Of a stretch of DNA of 64,000 bases, positions 1 to 10,765 are shown piece after piece. The position numbers and the translations under genes were made by a program. Each line of letters starts with the position of its first letter. Position 1 is the first letter of the stretch. This DNA is from Bemisia tabaci (taxonomy: Eukaryota > Arthropoda > Insecta > Hemiptera > Aleyrodidae), in the NCBI RefSeq assembly GCF_918797505.1, contig NC_092797.1, positions 23,201,372 to 23,265,371 of the forward strand, read 5' to 3'. Below the pieces are notes generated by a model, which did no database searches, was not told the DNA's origin, and worked only from the letters and a program-made list of their open reading frames with translations.

Positions 1-196
1 CACGACCTGGCCTCATTAATTCGGTCTCACTTCGGTATCCAGTGTAGTGAAGGGAAATCCAATGCCTTAAGTATTTTTCGAGTTTAAGTCAATAATCATG
101 GTCTCATAAATCTGTTCTTACGATTCGCTTCTAAATTTTTCAATTTTCTATAAATTTTACTTACTACCTTTGACATTTTCTTATGTATCCATCCAC

Positions 197-508
197 CAGG
201 GTGTCACAAGTCCGGAATTTCCGGAAAGTCCGGAAATAGTACGGGTTTATTAAAGGCGGTCCAGAAATACTAAAAAAGTGCGGACATTCCGCAAGGAGGT
301 CCGGAATTTTCTGTTAATTTGTTGTCATTTTTGTCGCATATTGAGTGAGAAATTTAAATTGTTGAAATTTTTCGAATTTCGTCAATTGGAGGTACTGAAA
401 AAGTACTGCATTTTTACCGTTGAGGAGGCACTGAAAATCTTGGGAATGTACCGAAAAAGTTCTGTAAAAGTACTGATTTTTGGCCAGCCTGTTTTAGTAG
501 ACACCCTG
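197..508. mobile_element. Family B MITE, copy 1
   Basis: Starts CAGGGTGTCACAAGTCCGGA and ends GTAGACACCCTG, so the two ends are inverted copies of each other. The interior has repeated blocks around 'aaagtactga' and 'ccggaa'. Two similar copies lie at 8366 and 14124. The flanks (tccac / aatct) do not match here, although the other two copies have clean 5-bp duplications. Non-coding; the 106-codon frame across it is chance. Confidence 0.85.
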
Positions 509-548
509 AATCTACAGAACATACAGTATGTCAAGGATTATCGGCTCA

Positions 549-681
549 CACTGTGGTACTACCTCAATTTGTTGTATAATATGGAGATTTCCTATTAATC
601 TTGGTAGTATCGCAACTCAAGTTGGGGTAGCACCACAACATTCGGATTAGTAGCCTAATGTATTGGGGTACTACCACAGTC
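549..681. repeat. Small imperfect inverted repeat
   Basis: The arm 'ctgtggtactacctcaat' near 549 pairs with 'attggggtactaccacag' near 664-681. It is the size of a hairpin MITE, but no second copy was seen in the window. Confidence 0.45.
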
Positions 682-805
682 AATTGGAAGTGTCCGAGTT
701 GGGTTATTCATTGACGAAAATTCTGCCCGTCAACGAAGAACAATAATAAAGTGTAATCAAGAACTTAGTATATTCACAAGTCATCAGTGGCGAGGTGTTA
801 ATGAT

Positions 806-958
806 CGATCATCGATATCCTCCCATTTGAAGCGGTGGTGAAGAATCGATTATTAAGGTATTCGTTGCAAACACCTTATGTCTATCAATCCTTTTCCGTA
901 GGTTTGAAGGACAGATCAATCGATATATCGCAAAGGACGCCACCGCATTGATCTCGAA
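806..958. mobile_element. Family J palindromic repeat, copy 1
   Basis: The arms contain 'aatcgattattaaggt' and 'gatcaatcgatatatcgcaa'. The centre carries an inverted 'gtattcgttgcaaacacc'. Related copies lie near 31.24 kb and 42.3-42.58 kb. The ends are eroded and no target duplication could be fixed. Confidence 0.7.
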
Positions 959-1006
959 TTAGTATTCATTAGAGTTATCTCCACACGAACTCATCAAATA
1001 ATCCTG

Positions 1007-1229
1007 TGGATAGAGTCAATTGGAGAGGTCGGACAAAATTTGGAATTTTTAAACGCTTATATTTCTATTTATCCAAAACTTTGAGGTTCTAAAAGTGGTT
1101 CCATTGGTTTCCTCGTAAAAGTTTCTCTTACCGTAGCCCCCTTGAAATGTAGAATGTGAGGAAATAAACGCCAAAATATGCAGTTTTAGTCAAACATTTC
1201 ATGTCCGACCCTCTAATTGACTCGATCCA
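1007..1229. mobile_element. Family K MITE, copy 1
   Basis: The ends are TGGATAGAGTCAATTGGAGA and the complement of ...AATTGACTCGATCCA. The inner arms read 'ggtcggacaaaatttgg' and 'catgtccgacc'. A 3-bp match (CTG) flanks the element. Copies lie at 36335 and 55536, with a partial copy near 59.6 kb. Confidence 0.8.
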
Positions 1230-1479
1230 CTGAGCGACGTAGGGATAATGTCGAAAGGAAATCAATCAGTCGCCTCAAAAATCAAGACCCGCAGAAATGT
1301 AAATTTATCCGACAGTTTTTATCCTCAGCGAAGAAGTTACGGAGAAGAATGAGAATACAAATAAAACGTCGTAAGCAACGTAGTTTCATGTTGATCAGCT
1401 GTCCATACTTATCAGCTATTTTAACCCACCTCTCGCATGCTTTCAAACAAGCAATGAGTTCTGAAGCCCTGTGTCCACT
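1230..1479. other. No gene seen
   Basis: Overlapping frames on both strands of 67-143 codons show no family features. The segment 1257-1294 is repeated in diverged form at 1695-1730 (shared core 'ggaaatcaatca'). Confidence 0.5.
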
Positions 1480-1650
1480 CGTCAAAATGGAAGCTCAAAG
1501 CGAATCGATAAATACGACCTGTTCGCGATTGTTGATCAAAAAAGGGTCGCGCCGCTCTATTTTGAGCTGCAACACTCATCAATCGCATCAAGTCCCGACT
1601 TTGAGCCATTTATCGTTGAAATCGATTCACTTTGAGCTTCCATTTTGACG
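1480..1650. repeat. Foldback repeat
   Basis: 'cgtcaaaatggaagctcaaa' at the left pairs with 'tttgagcttccattttgacg' at the right. The arms extend to a shared 'gatt/atcgat' core and leave an interior of about 90 bp. This is a single-copy hairpin here, probably a MITE. It generates the antiparallel open frames in this part. Confidence 0.7.
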
Positions 1651-2334
1651 CCATTTTGACGATTGGAGACAGCGCTTGAGTGAAGGTACTCAATGGAAAT
1701 CAATCAAACGCCACGAAAATCAAGCCCCGAAAAAAAAGGGAAATCTAATCCAGGGAAGAAAAGGGATGAAGGGGTGAGGCACTCGCGGGTGTATCCACAG
1801 GGAATCGGAGGTTGACCCGCGAAAGCCGTAACTATTTTACAACTTAACGAAGTTGAGGACGAGTGAACGCGGGCGAGTAGCGGGTAAAAACGTCGTGAGA
1901 TTGAAATGAACATGCAGTTTAAACGTCTGCCGTTAGTTGCACGTCTCATCCGCGGAGCGAGGCTCCTCCTAAGTATTCTGACAAGATCACCCCCAACTCG
2001 GAGCTAGACTCCTAATTCAACTTTAACGTGCCTGCGCGAGAGCCAACAGTGACAAAGTCGCATTAAGTTTGAGTGTTCCGCCAACTTCTTCACTTCCAAG
2101 TGCGACTCGCTTCTCCCGGCTCCAGGTCTGTCTTTGGCCCCGAGTACGAGCACTCGAGGAGTACACGTGCAATCATTACGTGTGGAGTTGTTGCGGAGGC
2201 GGGAATGGAAGGAGTCACTTGCAACGAGGGTTTCAACATGCCGTCCTCAGCTCAGAGGAGAGGTGGTGTGGTTTACGCATTAGCGAAGAAGCTTGCATGC
2301 TTACCACAGGATTGTCGACAATTAATGTAAGCTT
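1651..2334. other. No gene seen; GC-richer interval
   Basis: The composition is richer in G and C than the surroundings, and several frames of 80-133 codons overlap on both strands. None has a recognisable domain or convincing start context. It could contain regulatory or untranslated sequence, but nothing specific can be supported. Confidence 0.4.
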
Positions 2335-2745
2335 AACTGTGAGAGCAAGGAGAGCATGTAAGTGCAAAAATGAAGTTTTGAGAAGCGGGCCCATAAGCAT
2401 CCACTGGAAAAAGTCGCTTGGGTCTGGAGCCCAGGCTCTTAAAAACATTGACAAGAAAAAATACTCTTGATTCAATCGGACTTTTTGCGGGAGTCAAAAG
2501 GAAATCCGCCTAAATCAAGAGGCTCGGATCTTCGATTCAAGTAAAGATCTGACTGAATCAAGAGTATTTTTTCTTGTCAATATTTTTGAGAGTCTGGACT
2601 CTAGATCCAAGCGACTTTTTATTCCAGTGTCTGACCGGGAAATTTTATTGAAAAAAGCCTCCGTTCTTTCTCAAATTATCACTAATCGTCCCAGAGACTC
2701 CTGGAAATCGTTTGGATGATAAAAATCGACTGATTTTATTTCCAA
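2335..2745. mobile_element. Family U repeat, copy 1, split by element E
   Basis: 2335-2401 and 2630-2745 align with the uninterrupted stretch 47092-47255 (shared 'agtgcaa.aat.aag.tttgag', then 'tctgacc', then 'ctccgttctttctcaaa'). The intervening 228 bp are a MITE inserted into this older repeat, so 47.1 kb preserves the empty site. Confidence 0.8.
2402..2629. mobile_element. Family E MITE, copy 1 (CAC...GTG type)
   Basis: Starts CACTGGAAAAAGTCGCTTGG and ends in its complement ...CCAGTG. It is almost wholly palindromic, with arms containing 'acaagaaaaaatactcttga'. Compared with the empty site near 47136-47147, the insertion duplicated only 2 bp (TC). Related copies lie at 15945, 22976 and 33534. 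Confidence 0.9.
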
Positions 2746-2857
2746 ATTTGAAACCGAATTAACCTTGGTAGCTTTTTTCGTGAGCTTGAGAGCAAATTTC
2801 AAACAAAACCGTATCACATCCATATTTCCCTCGAAATTTTAGTTAGAATGAAGCTAT

Positions 2858-3182
2858 AAAATTCACATAGAATGCATAGAGCCGTGATGTAAGTGAGAGA
2901 GCTGGCGCCACTTTTAAGCATTTTCTCGGTCCCGAATTCCGAGACTCCTGTGTGACGCCGGGTCACTTTGTCGATACCTATTCGATTGTTCTCGCGATAC
3001 ACGGGTACCCGGCCATCCGATGTAAACAAAGAAGATAGGAATTACCACGTATTACGCACCGCCATTTTGGATCGAAAAAGTGATCGAAGCTCGGCGCACA
3101 CCGGGCTTCGGGACTCGTCGAGCAGAACATGGCGCCAGCTCTCCCATTTACATTACGACTGTATGTACTCTATGAAAATTTC
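2858..3182. mobile_element. Family H foldback element, copy 1
   Basis: Inverted ends of roughly 55 bp run into 'gagagctggcgcca' and 'tggcgccagctctccc'. The GC-rich interior matches 15545-15875 in opposite orientation. It includes 'cgccattttggatcg', which holds a CAAAATGGCGG motif on the minus strand. Non-coding. Confidence 0.85.
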
Positions 3183-3989
3183 AAGTCACCTAATGAAGGA
3201 TCTGCAATTTGCATCATGGCTTGACAGAGCTCTGCACCGGCACGCATAACTTCAGGACGGTATTTAGAGCCGGCAGATACGGTCACATTATTGCGATATG
3301 CGAGCAGAACCATAAAACAAACACAGTTGCGTGGAACCGGCAGGAGCTGAGGGGACGGAAGTGCCCGCTGGTCGCCGGGGGTCGGTGAGCAGGAACCGAA
3401 GATGCGCAGGTGAATCGTAATGGGCTCGATATGTGAAAAAGAAGGCGCTAGCCACGTGTCCAGACCGACCGTGGCCCACCAACTGGTGCAACGTGCGATC
3501 AGCTTGCATCGCACGGGTCATTAAGCCGCCTCCTCGTGGAAATCAGGCGTTTTTCGTTGAGTACCTTAATAGGGAGAAGATAGACAGTTCGAATATTTGG
3601 AGGTTCGGTTTGATCAGGTCTTGTAGCTCCAAAAGGTTAGCCAACCTATGAACTCGAATTATCCAGTCGTACTAATTTAAACTGCTAGGTAGGTACACTG
3701 ATCAAAAATTATATAAATACGTATAAAACTTTGATTTCGCATACATTTTCTCAGTGTCAAAGTCTGAATCCGTAAAACGTTAGTTTACAGTACGATGTCG
3801 GCCCTATTGATTAATATTTCAAATGTACAGAATGGCAGCGGCACTTTTCTAGTGGTTTGCGATTTTCACGCTGTCTCCCTTTTGAGCCGTAAGAACTCAA
3901 TTGTTTAAGAGCTCAAGATTTTCCAATCGAGTAGTCCATCCCTATAAAGGTACTCTAGTTTTTTGGAGGGAATCACGAGGAATGAAGCT
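3183..3989. other. No gene or repeat resolved
   Basis: Frames of up to 114 codons (minus, 3170-3514) lack any recognisable motif. The part 3230-3530 is GC-richer than the rest. No inverted repeat or copy elsewhere in the window was found. Confidence 0.4.
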
Positions 3990-4443
3990 CTTGCATGTGT
4001 CAGGAACTAGCGATTAAAGTAATGAATTTCGCGAGAAACACGATGATGCCATTAGTTTTCTCGGAGTCGAACTCCAAAACCCAGAAAAACTCTCAGAATT
4101 GAGACCGGAAAGGAGGGGACGTCCAGTCAAACTCTCCATGCAAAAATACGGAGCAAATATATGTCCATTAACAGGGTTGCCACATTGTTTGGGGATTCCA
4201 AAACTGAAAACACGGCACCCTGTTAAAGTGTTTGCTCCCTATCTTTGCGTGGAGGGTTTGACTTGATATAGATGTGTACTCTCAGGTTAGCGCGGGATAT
4301 CCCTTCCATTACGTCCTCAATTTTTAAAGGTTTTTTTAAGCTTTAAAGTTTGTTTTACCGAAAATCAATGGGGTCATTGCGTTTCTTGTAAAATTTTACA
4401 TAAGTATTAGTAATTAAACTGCAAATTCCTGACTTATGCAAAA
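3990..4443. mobile_element. Family I long-arm foldback, copy 1
   Basis: Aligns along its length with 42580-43074. Shared blocks include 'cgcgagaaaca.gatg', 'aaactctccatgcaaa', 'cagggttgcc', 'tatctttgc' and 'gcgggatatccc'. The right arm is more eroded than in the other copy. The arms are about 110 bp or more. Confidence 0.8.
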
Positions 4444-5261
4444 GCTCCGCACAGACGTATTTGTGGGCCTCAGGCTTTTAATTAAATTTGATAAAGTTGG
4501 GTTGATTTCGTGCCTCAAGGTGAAATTTTAAATTGTTTAGGACAACAACAAGAATCGATTTTGGGCCAAAAATTAAGTTTTTAGTTTAAACGCTAAACTT
4601 TTTCAAAACGTCAAACAATCATTTACATTAATGAGGGTGTTGTAAACGTTAGTAATGAATTATATTATTTTATAGGTCGCCGCAATACGCCGGTAAATGG
4701 ACACATTTTTATCAAATTTTCGACTCATTATTCTGTGACTCTGAAATGCATTCTGAAAGACAACTTTTCTCCCATTGGATATTCCTTGCACCAAATCATG
4801 AGAAAATAACTCCCCTAAGCTGCAGATTACATAACTTGTATTTCCTTCTCACCTGAAGGATCATTTTGCTCGATTTCTCCACAAATGAAAGATGCGTTTC
4901 GAGCAAGTCGACGAAACAAGACTTTACAATTAGTATTATACCACAGCTAATTTCAATTTTAATCCATCAGCCATACGGATCTCTCGTCTTTTTTCAAAGA
5001 GACTAGACAAATCATAGTGTTGCTGTTGCAATGAACCGGCGGCTTTCTCATTGCTCGGTCATACCCATCCCCATCTTCATCCGCACGTACGTCCAGCCTG
5101 GGGGGCCAAGCCCACCTGTCGCCACGGTTCAAATGCTTGAAAGCTTAAGTGTATAGTATCGGACATCACTAACAACCGAGGCTTGGGGGTGTTACCGCGC
5201 ACTTGCCGGCCCTTCATTACTCGAAATTTACCTGATGCGGATGAACGCCTTAACCTGGTTT
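4444..5261. other. No gene or repeat resolved
   Basis: AT-rich to about 4960, then GC-richer. No open frame of note, RNA gene or copy elsewhere in the window was recognised. Confidence 0.4.
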
Positions 5262-5651
5262 AAAGTGGACGTATTTCTATCAAACAGACCTATGTGCAGG
5301 TGAGAAATATGGGGTGCGCTCTAGAAAGCTGCATAAGGAACAATGTAAAAGAGGGCGTGATCCCTTTTGAAGAATTGGAAAAGTGGGATATTACATTCTA
5401 TCAAACAGACCTATGTGCCAACTGATTGCGGGATTCATGAGCCGCGGGCATGGGATGAGAGCGTTGTGGACAGGGCTCATGTGTTAAAGCGCCCCGACGA
5501 CGATCTCCTCCTCGCGAGTCGGATCGATCATTGCCGCTGACGTCACTGGCGCTTTATAATTCTCATTCACTCTAACGCAAAGAGAACTAACGAGCACACC
5601 CCATATTTCTCACCTCCACGTAGGCCTGTTTGGTAGAAATACGCCAAAGTG
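5262..5651. mobile_element. Family R foldback element, copy 1
   Basis: The left arm 'gacgtatttctatcaaacag' and the following 'gtgagaaatatggggtg' pair with 'caccccatatttctcacctc' and 'ctgtttggtagaaatacg' at the right. A further 'tctatcaaacagacctatgtgc' at 5397 lies inside, so the element looks internally rearranged. A 127-bp relative is at 28650. Confidence 0.8.
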
Positions 5652-6728
5652 ACGGTCTCACTTCTTCAGACTAAGCTTGTTCAGCGTTGTCCACGAGGGG
5701 CTCGTCGCTGTTTGTAATTTTAGTGTTGCGAGGCTCCGTATACGAGCTCAAGGTAAATCCTTATCAGAAGTTTGAAGAGCCGCGGTGAGTTCTCAGGACG
5801 GCAAGTTCAGTGCGAGTTGGCATTAGTCCGTGCGCTTTGTACAAGCAGAAAATCATACAATTTTATTGGAGGGGCGCACTCCCACAAAATACTCTCCCTC
5901 AGCGAGAAATCCCTTCTTCCCTCGCCAGCGCTTTGAGGGAGATTGAGTCTCAGTCTCACTTTATGTAGGTACTTCTCGGAATCGCGTTCTTTTCTTCTCT
6001 TGCCAAGTGCCCCGCGAACTTCAATTACGCCAACTTTTGTTATGTCTTGATTCGAAGATGTACGTTCAGGGTCTAACTTGTCCTGGGAATTGAATTTTGT
6101 AATTCTGTGAGGAAAAATAAAGCTTAATATAGGATTCGGTAGTGCTGTCAACAATTTGCCTAATTTCTGCCATTCGCCCAGCCGGAAATCTCCGACCCTT
6201 TCCTTCTTTCAGGCGGGACGGAGAGGGGGGCTTACATTTCACGACCTGAATTTTTTTTTTTCACATCCGTCATTTTCTGCAAATTTCAATAATTTCGTAT
6301 ACATTCATTTCTTCCCTCTCAACGAAAATTTTAGACCATACTCAATCACCACCCTCTCGATAAAAAATTTCCTGATATGCCACTAATATTTAGATTGGGC
6401 TCGAATTTAAACATTTAATACGCTGTGGCCTCTATTAACTAGATATTGGATAGCTCGTCGATTTCGTATCCGTTCGTTGCTTTCGTTCTTTGCTATCCTT
6501 CGTTGTTTTTGTATTTGTATTCTTTAGGCGAATACAAGTGCACAAGCAGAGGGAGGTTTGCTTTTTTACACTAAATGACACACGTATATACTTATGTATC
6601 AAATGAGCAAGAAAAAACACTAAAAAATGTGGCCCGAACTGTATTAACAAGGTGGAAAAATAGTGCTGAGTGCGCTCTATTATGCGAGGAAAGTAAGGCC
6701 GAAAAGTTCAAAAGCTTCAATCGGAGTC

Positions 6729-6730
<2 letters not shown>
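5652..6730. other. No gene seen
   Basis: Contains a 115-codon minus-strand frame (5807-6154) with no recognisable domain and short plus-strand frames rich in Phe, Ser and Lys. None looks real. Compositionally ordinary. Confidence 0.4.

Positions 6731-6770
<40 letters not shown>
6731..6770. repeat. Poly-T tract of 40
   Basis: Forty uninterrupted T followed by six A. It could be the poly-A tail of a reverse-strand retroposed sequence, but no flanking duplication was confirmed. Length errors are common in such tracts. Confidence 0.95.
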
Positions 6771-6776
<6 letters not shown>

Positions 6777-7588
6777 TATGAATACATCAAATAAGTAGCA
6801 AGCATTTTGTAAACCATCTTGATCCTGTAATCTTCCTAAAAACAGTGTAACATTTTGCAGCCTAGTTCATGAATTTTCTCAAGTAGAAATTATATAATTG
6901 CAATCCAATAATTTCCTCAAATTTTCCTCTACGGTCATCAATTCCAGTCTAGAAAATGACGCTGAAACTTGCATACTTTTTTATGTAGGCTCGTAATCAG
7001 TTTTCAGTGACAAGTATCAATTACTTATGCATACACGGACGAACCTTATTTGAAACACTAGCAAATATACCATCCTTATTGAGCCAAATTATTTTACGCA
7101 AGACGGAGAAGCCAAAAATCTAGGCTTGTATAAAATTAAACTCTGTTCTTTCATTACAATCATCAATATTATTGAGGGCCGGGGGCCTCTCGAAAAAAGG
7201 AACGCTTGGTGCGAAGCTTCGATGGTAGAACGGGTGAAGGTCAACAACTCCACTGTCCACTCCCTCACTCAATGATTCACCATGACGATATTTACAGTTC
7301 GACTAATTCAAATTTCTACTTCGCTTCTGAGAAGTGAGGCTCTGTCATTGCAAGGCACCGGAGCCTATATACTTCACTCACAATCCAATTTTTACTTAAA
7401 ATTGTCTTATCTCAGCAGACATTTGCAGAAAAAATTAGCAGTTTAATTTGTCTCTAGAATTATTTCACCCCCTTCATGGTAGGAATTCGTCTAAAAACTC
7501 AGCTCAGTCACTTAGATCAGCCATATGACTCCCTGAACCAAAAATAGGAAGTACATAAGTACAATAGAGAGAACTCTAATTGAAAGCT
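6771..7588. other. No gene or repeat resolved
   Basis: AT-rich, with no frame above about 60 codons and no copy elsewhere in the window. Confidence 0.4.
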
Positions 7589-7846
7589 CTGCAGTGCTAA
7601 GGAAGAACGCCGTATGAAAATTCGAGAGTTGCCAAATTTCCCCGGATAAAATGTGCATTTTTAAAAAAAGTTACCTATGAATATTTTGTCTCGAAATTTT
7701 CAGGTACTTTAAATCAAAACTACGAACACATTTCTCTTAAAACCTGAATAAAATATTTTTACAAATTCTCCCAAAAACTCGTTATTTGTCAAGGAAAATT
7801 TAGCAACATGTGAAGGCTCATACAGCGTCCTTCCTTATCACGACAG
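7589..7846. mobile_element. Family A MITE, copy 1
   Basis: The left end 'ctgcagtgctaaggaagaac' and right end 'ccttatcacgacag' are eroded versions of the A ends. The inner arms 'gagagttgccaaatttcc' and 'gaaaatttagcaac' match the family. The flanks agct/tgca do not match, making this the one copy without a recognisable duplication. Confidence 0.88.
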
Positions 7847-8365
7847 TGCAGTGAACAGTTTTATGCGGTTAGACAGTCTTCACAGCGCGTACATTGGTGC
7901 ATCCTTCTTGCGTAAATAAAATTACATTTCAAAATTGTGTATTGACATTTGGCGATTCAAGCAAATAATAACAAGATTACAAATTTTTCAAAACGCCAGC
8001 AAGACAATACATATAAACACAGGGACAAATATGAATACAAATAATAAAATCAAACACATAATTAAAATTGAGCAACATAAAAACAGGTTTTTTCTTTTTC
8101 TTAAACAGGTCCGGGTCCCTAAAATTTCCTTCCTTGAGCCGCGCTAGTAGTAATCTTTACTCAGAGTGGGTTCGACAGAGATTTCAGTTCTTTTTTTGTC
8201 ACTTCATTCTTCTGTTTTTCTTTTTTTTACCTATCTTATCATGTTGGTCCAGGGGCCTGCAAACTTCGAGGCTCGGGTACCGATGGGTCTGCTCAGCAGC
8301 TCACTAGGGAACTCTATGTGTGACCACGGTTCGTCACCCCCTCCCCCTCCCTTTGCAATAATGTC
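7847..8365. other. No gene seen
   Basis: AT-rich with a T-rich run near 8190-8240. Frames of 70-105 codons are low-complexity or run into the B element. Confidence 0.4.
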
Positions 8366-8621
8366 CAGGGTGTATACAAGTCCGGAAATAGTACTGATTT
8401 TTCAAGGACGGTCCGGAAGTATTGAAAAAGTGCGGACATTTTGCAAGAAAGTCCGGAATTTTTTCATTTTTGTCGCAATTTGAGAGGGAAATTCAAATTT
8501 TTGAAATAATTCAAATTTCGTCAGTTGAAGGTATTGAAAAAGAACTTAAGTTTTTGGGAATGTATTGAAAAAGCACTATGAAAGTACTGATTTTTGGCCA
8601 GTCTGTTTTAGTAGACATTTG
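8366..8621. mobile_element. Family B MITE, copy 2
   Basis: Starts CAGGGTGTATACAAGTCCGG and ends in the eroded GTAGACATTTG. It is flanked by a perfect 5-bp direct repeat ATGTC (8361-8365 and 8622-8626). It is shorter than copy 1 because of internal loss. Confidence 0.9.
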
Positions 8622-10386
8622 ATGTCTTTCAGATTTAATTTCACGTTCCTTGTCTTTGACAGAAATCTCTAAACATGAAGATGGAAACGACGGAAGAGAA
8701 AGCATGACAGGGGATTCAAGGGGCTCGGTTGTTAAAGAGGAGCTACCGCGTCTCGCTGAACCAGCCATTCTTTTGCATAATTCCCTCTATTGATGATCAG
8801 GTCAGGCGCCTGGCACGGAACCTAGCGCCGCCAACGCAACGGCACACATCCACCTCGACGCGACAGTTCCTCAGAAACGGTTCAAGAGCCAAGGACTCAT
8901 ATTTGGACGGATTACTCGGAAAAGGACGCAAATGACACGGAATGCTAAGGCGGCTTACGCCATTTTTCAAATAAGCCATTCATTTAAATTGCAGATCCTC
9001 CAAGCATCCGAATGCGTGTCTATGAGTGTGCTTATGAATAAGCGAGCGCACTTAGCATGTGCTGAGTGCATTCCCTCCCAACTCACCGCGCCAAATCGTC
9101 GCTCCGTCTCGTAGCTTAATTTTGAAATGAGCCCTGTTGTATATACAGCCTTACGTTGTCCAGGGCTCACACGGGAAAAGACTCGCGTCGTTATTCCAAG
9201 AGAACCGTAGAATCAGTGCTGCCCCCCGCAGAATATTAACTTGCTCTTACGCTGTGCCTTACCCCCGTCCTCTTGTGCCCCTCCTTCAAGTTTTTTCCGA
9301 TCTTGCCTGCTTGTCCTGTCGATGTCTCCTCGCTTTATCGGATTTTAAAACTTTTCCACCCCGCGAGTCCCGTAAGCTTTGCGGCTGAAAATCGTGACGT
9401 CATCCTTGCTGATTTCCTCCGGGAATCGTTCGCGCCAAATGGCCGGAGCTTCGGTCGAAGTTGGCAAAAGTGCAAGAAGCTGTCATGCGGGTTTCGGCGG
9501 GAGAAGCGAGTGCGGGTGAACAGTCGGCCGGACGCCCGATTGAGGAGCCCTGGTTTCCTCCCTACGAGGCGAAAATATTGTATTTAACGTGATTGCATCT
9601 TATTACTAAGAATAATTTCAACATTCGTCCCCTTTACTGAGTATCAGTAGCAGAAGAAATCTTCCGCGCTACCGAAGTTGCCGCAGCTGCCCAACTGCTA
9701 TAGCTTTATTTTCCTTTTAGACAAAGCATCGTGAACACTGGATCACAGTTATATTTCATAAAATCTGATCTACAAAAATGATACAAAATTAAAATTTAAG
9801 AAGAATAATATAAGAAACTAGGGGCCTGCGGCCGCCATCTACTGAAAGATACAATACGTAAAAAATCGTAGAACAGCCTTGTTCAAGTTATTAGGAGATG
9901 AATGGATTCAAAAGCCGACGGGCGCACGCGATCTGATTGCATCGTTATGCACCACTTTTTATGTTTTATTTTTTATCACCGTTTTTAAAAAAGTACACAA
10001 AGTTTTTCTGAGGAGTTTCCATGCATTTCCCTGAAGGATCTCAAATGTAAGCATCGAAAATTTCGACGCTACATTTTCGTTCGTTCTGTTTTCTTTTTAT
10101 TAAACTAAACTTATTTTTACACGCATCAAGTTTCAGAATCACTGCATCGTTTGAACAGCGTCAGAGTTTCTGTATCGTTGCAATTAAGATACATATTTAC
10201 CCTTTAATTGGGGGTAAAACCGGGCAGGGGTCCGTCAAAACAATTGGCGCGTGGTCGCGGCGATTTTAGCGTCGCGCAAGCCAGGGAAGGGAGCGTGGTG
10301 GAGTGTCGAGTCATATTCATAGTGTGCTGAGCCTTCAATCCAGCTAGCGGCAATGTGCCTATACCCATAGTCGAATAGTTATCGCA
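8622..10386. other. No gene resolved; GC-rich part 8760-9590
   Basis: The part 8760-9590 is clearly richer in G and C and has overlapping frames of 60-104 codons on both strands, none with a recognisable domain. 'tgagccctg' at 9128 pairs with 'cagggctca' at 9161, a motif also found in the R hairpin at 28650. It may contain untranslated or regulatory DNA, but I cannot support a gene. Confidence 0.4.
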
Positions 10387-10765
10387 AATAACTCTCGCAT
10401 TGCGTTTGGTGCAATGCGGGAAGTATTCATGCAGTCCTGTAGGCGCTAATATGCGTGTCACGCCGACCGCACCGTATGGCGCAATGCGTGAAGTATTCCT
10501 GCAGTCTTACAGGCGCTGGTATGAGTTTGACGCCGACCGCACAGTGCTCGGCGCGATTATTCGAACTCGCGATACCATGCCACATCAGCTATTGTCAAAT
10601 TTATTTGGACAATTTAAGTTTTTGCAAGAGAACGTTCGTGCGGAATTCTTTGAAAATTTTAAGGAATTTGCTTCGGGCTTTGCAGAAAAATCTGTGTAAT
10701 TTGCCCACGAATCCGCACAACCGTTTTCATGTAAAAAATTAAATTGCCCAATCAAGTTTGTCAAT
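10387..10765. mobile_element. Family F repeat, copy 1, with 85-bp subrepeats
   Basis: Two subrepeats of about 85 bp contain 'gcaatgcg.gaagtattc' and 'acgccgaccgcac'. They are followed by a segment starting 'ccacatcagctattg' that matches 21714-22029 in reverse complement. Related subrepeats occur at 38285-38340 and 38787-38945. Open frames here are by-products of the repeat. Confidence 0.8.

Noticed and set aside
1217..1648. 143-codon frame starting at the K element
   Set aside because: It runs through a foldback repeat and is shadowed on the other strand; no domain or codon signal.
5807..6154. 115-codon minus-strand gene
   Set aside because: No domain, poor start context and no splice or polyadenylation evidence; length is within chance expectation for this window.
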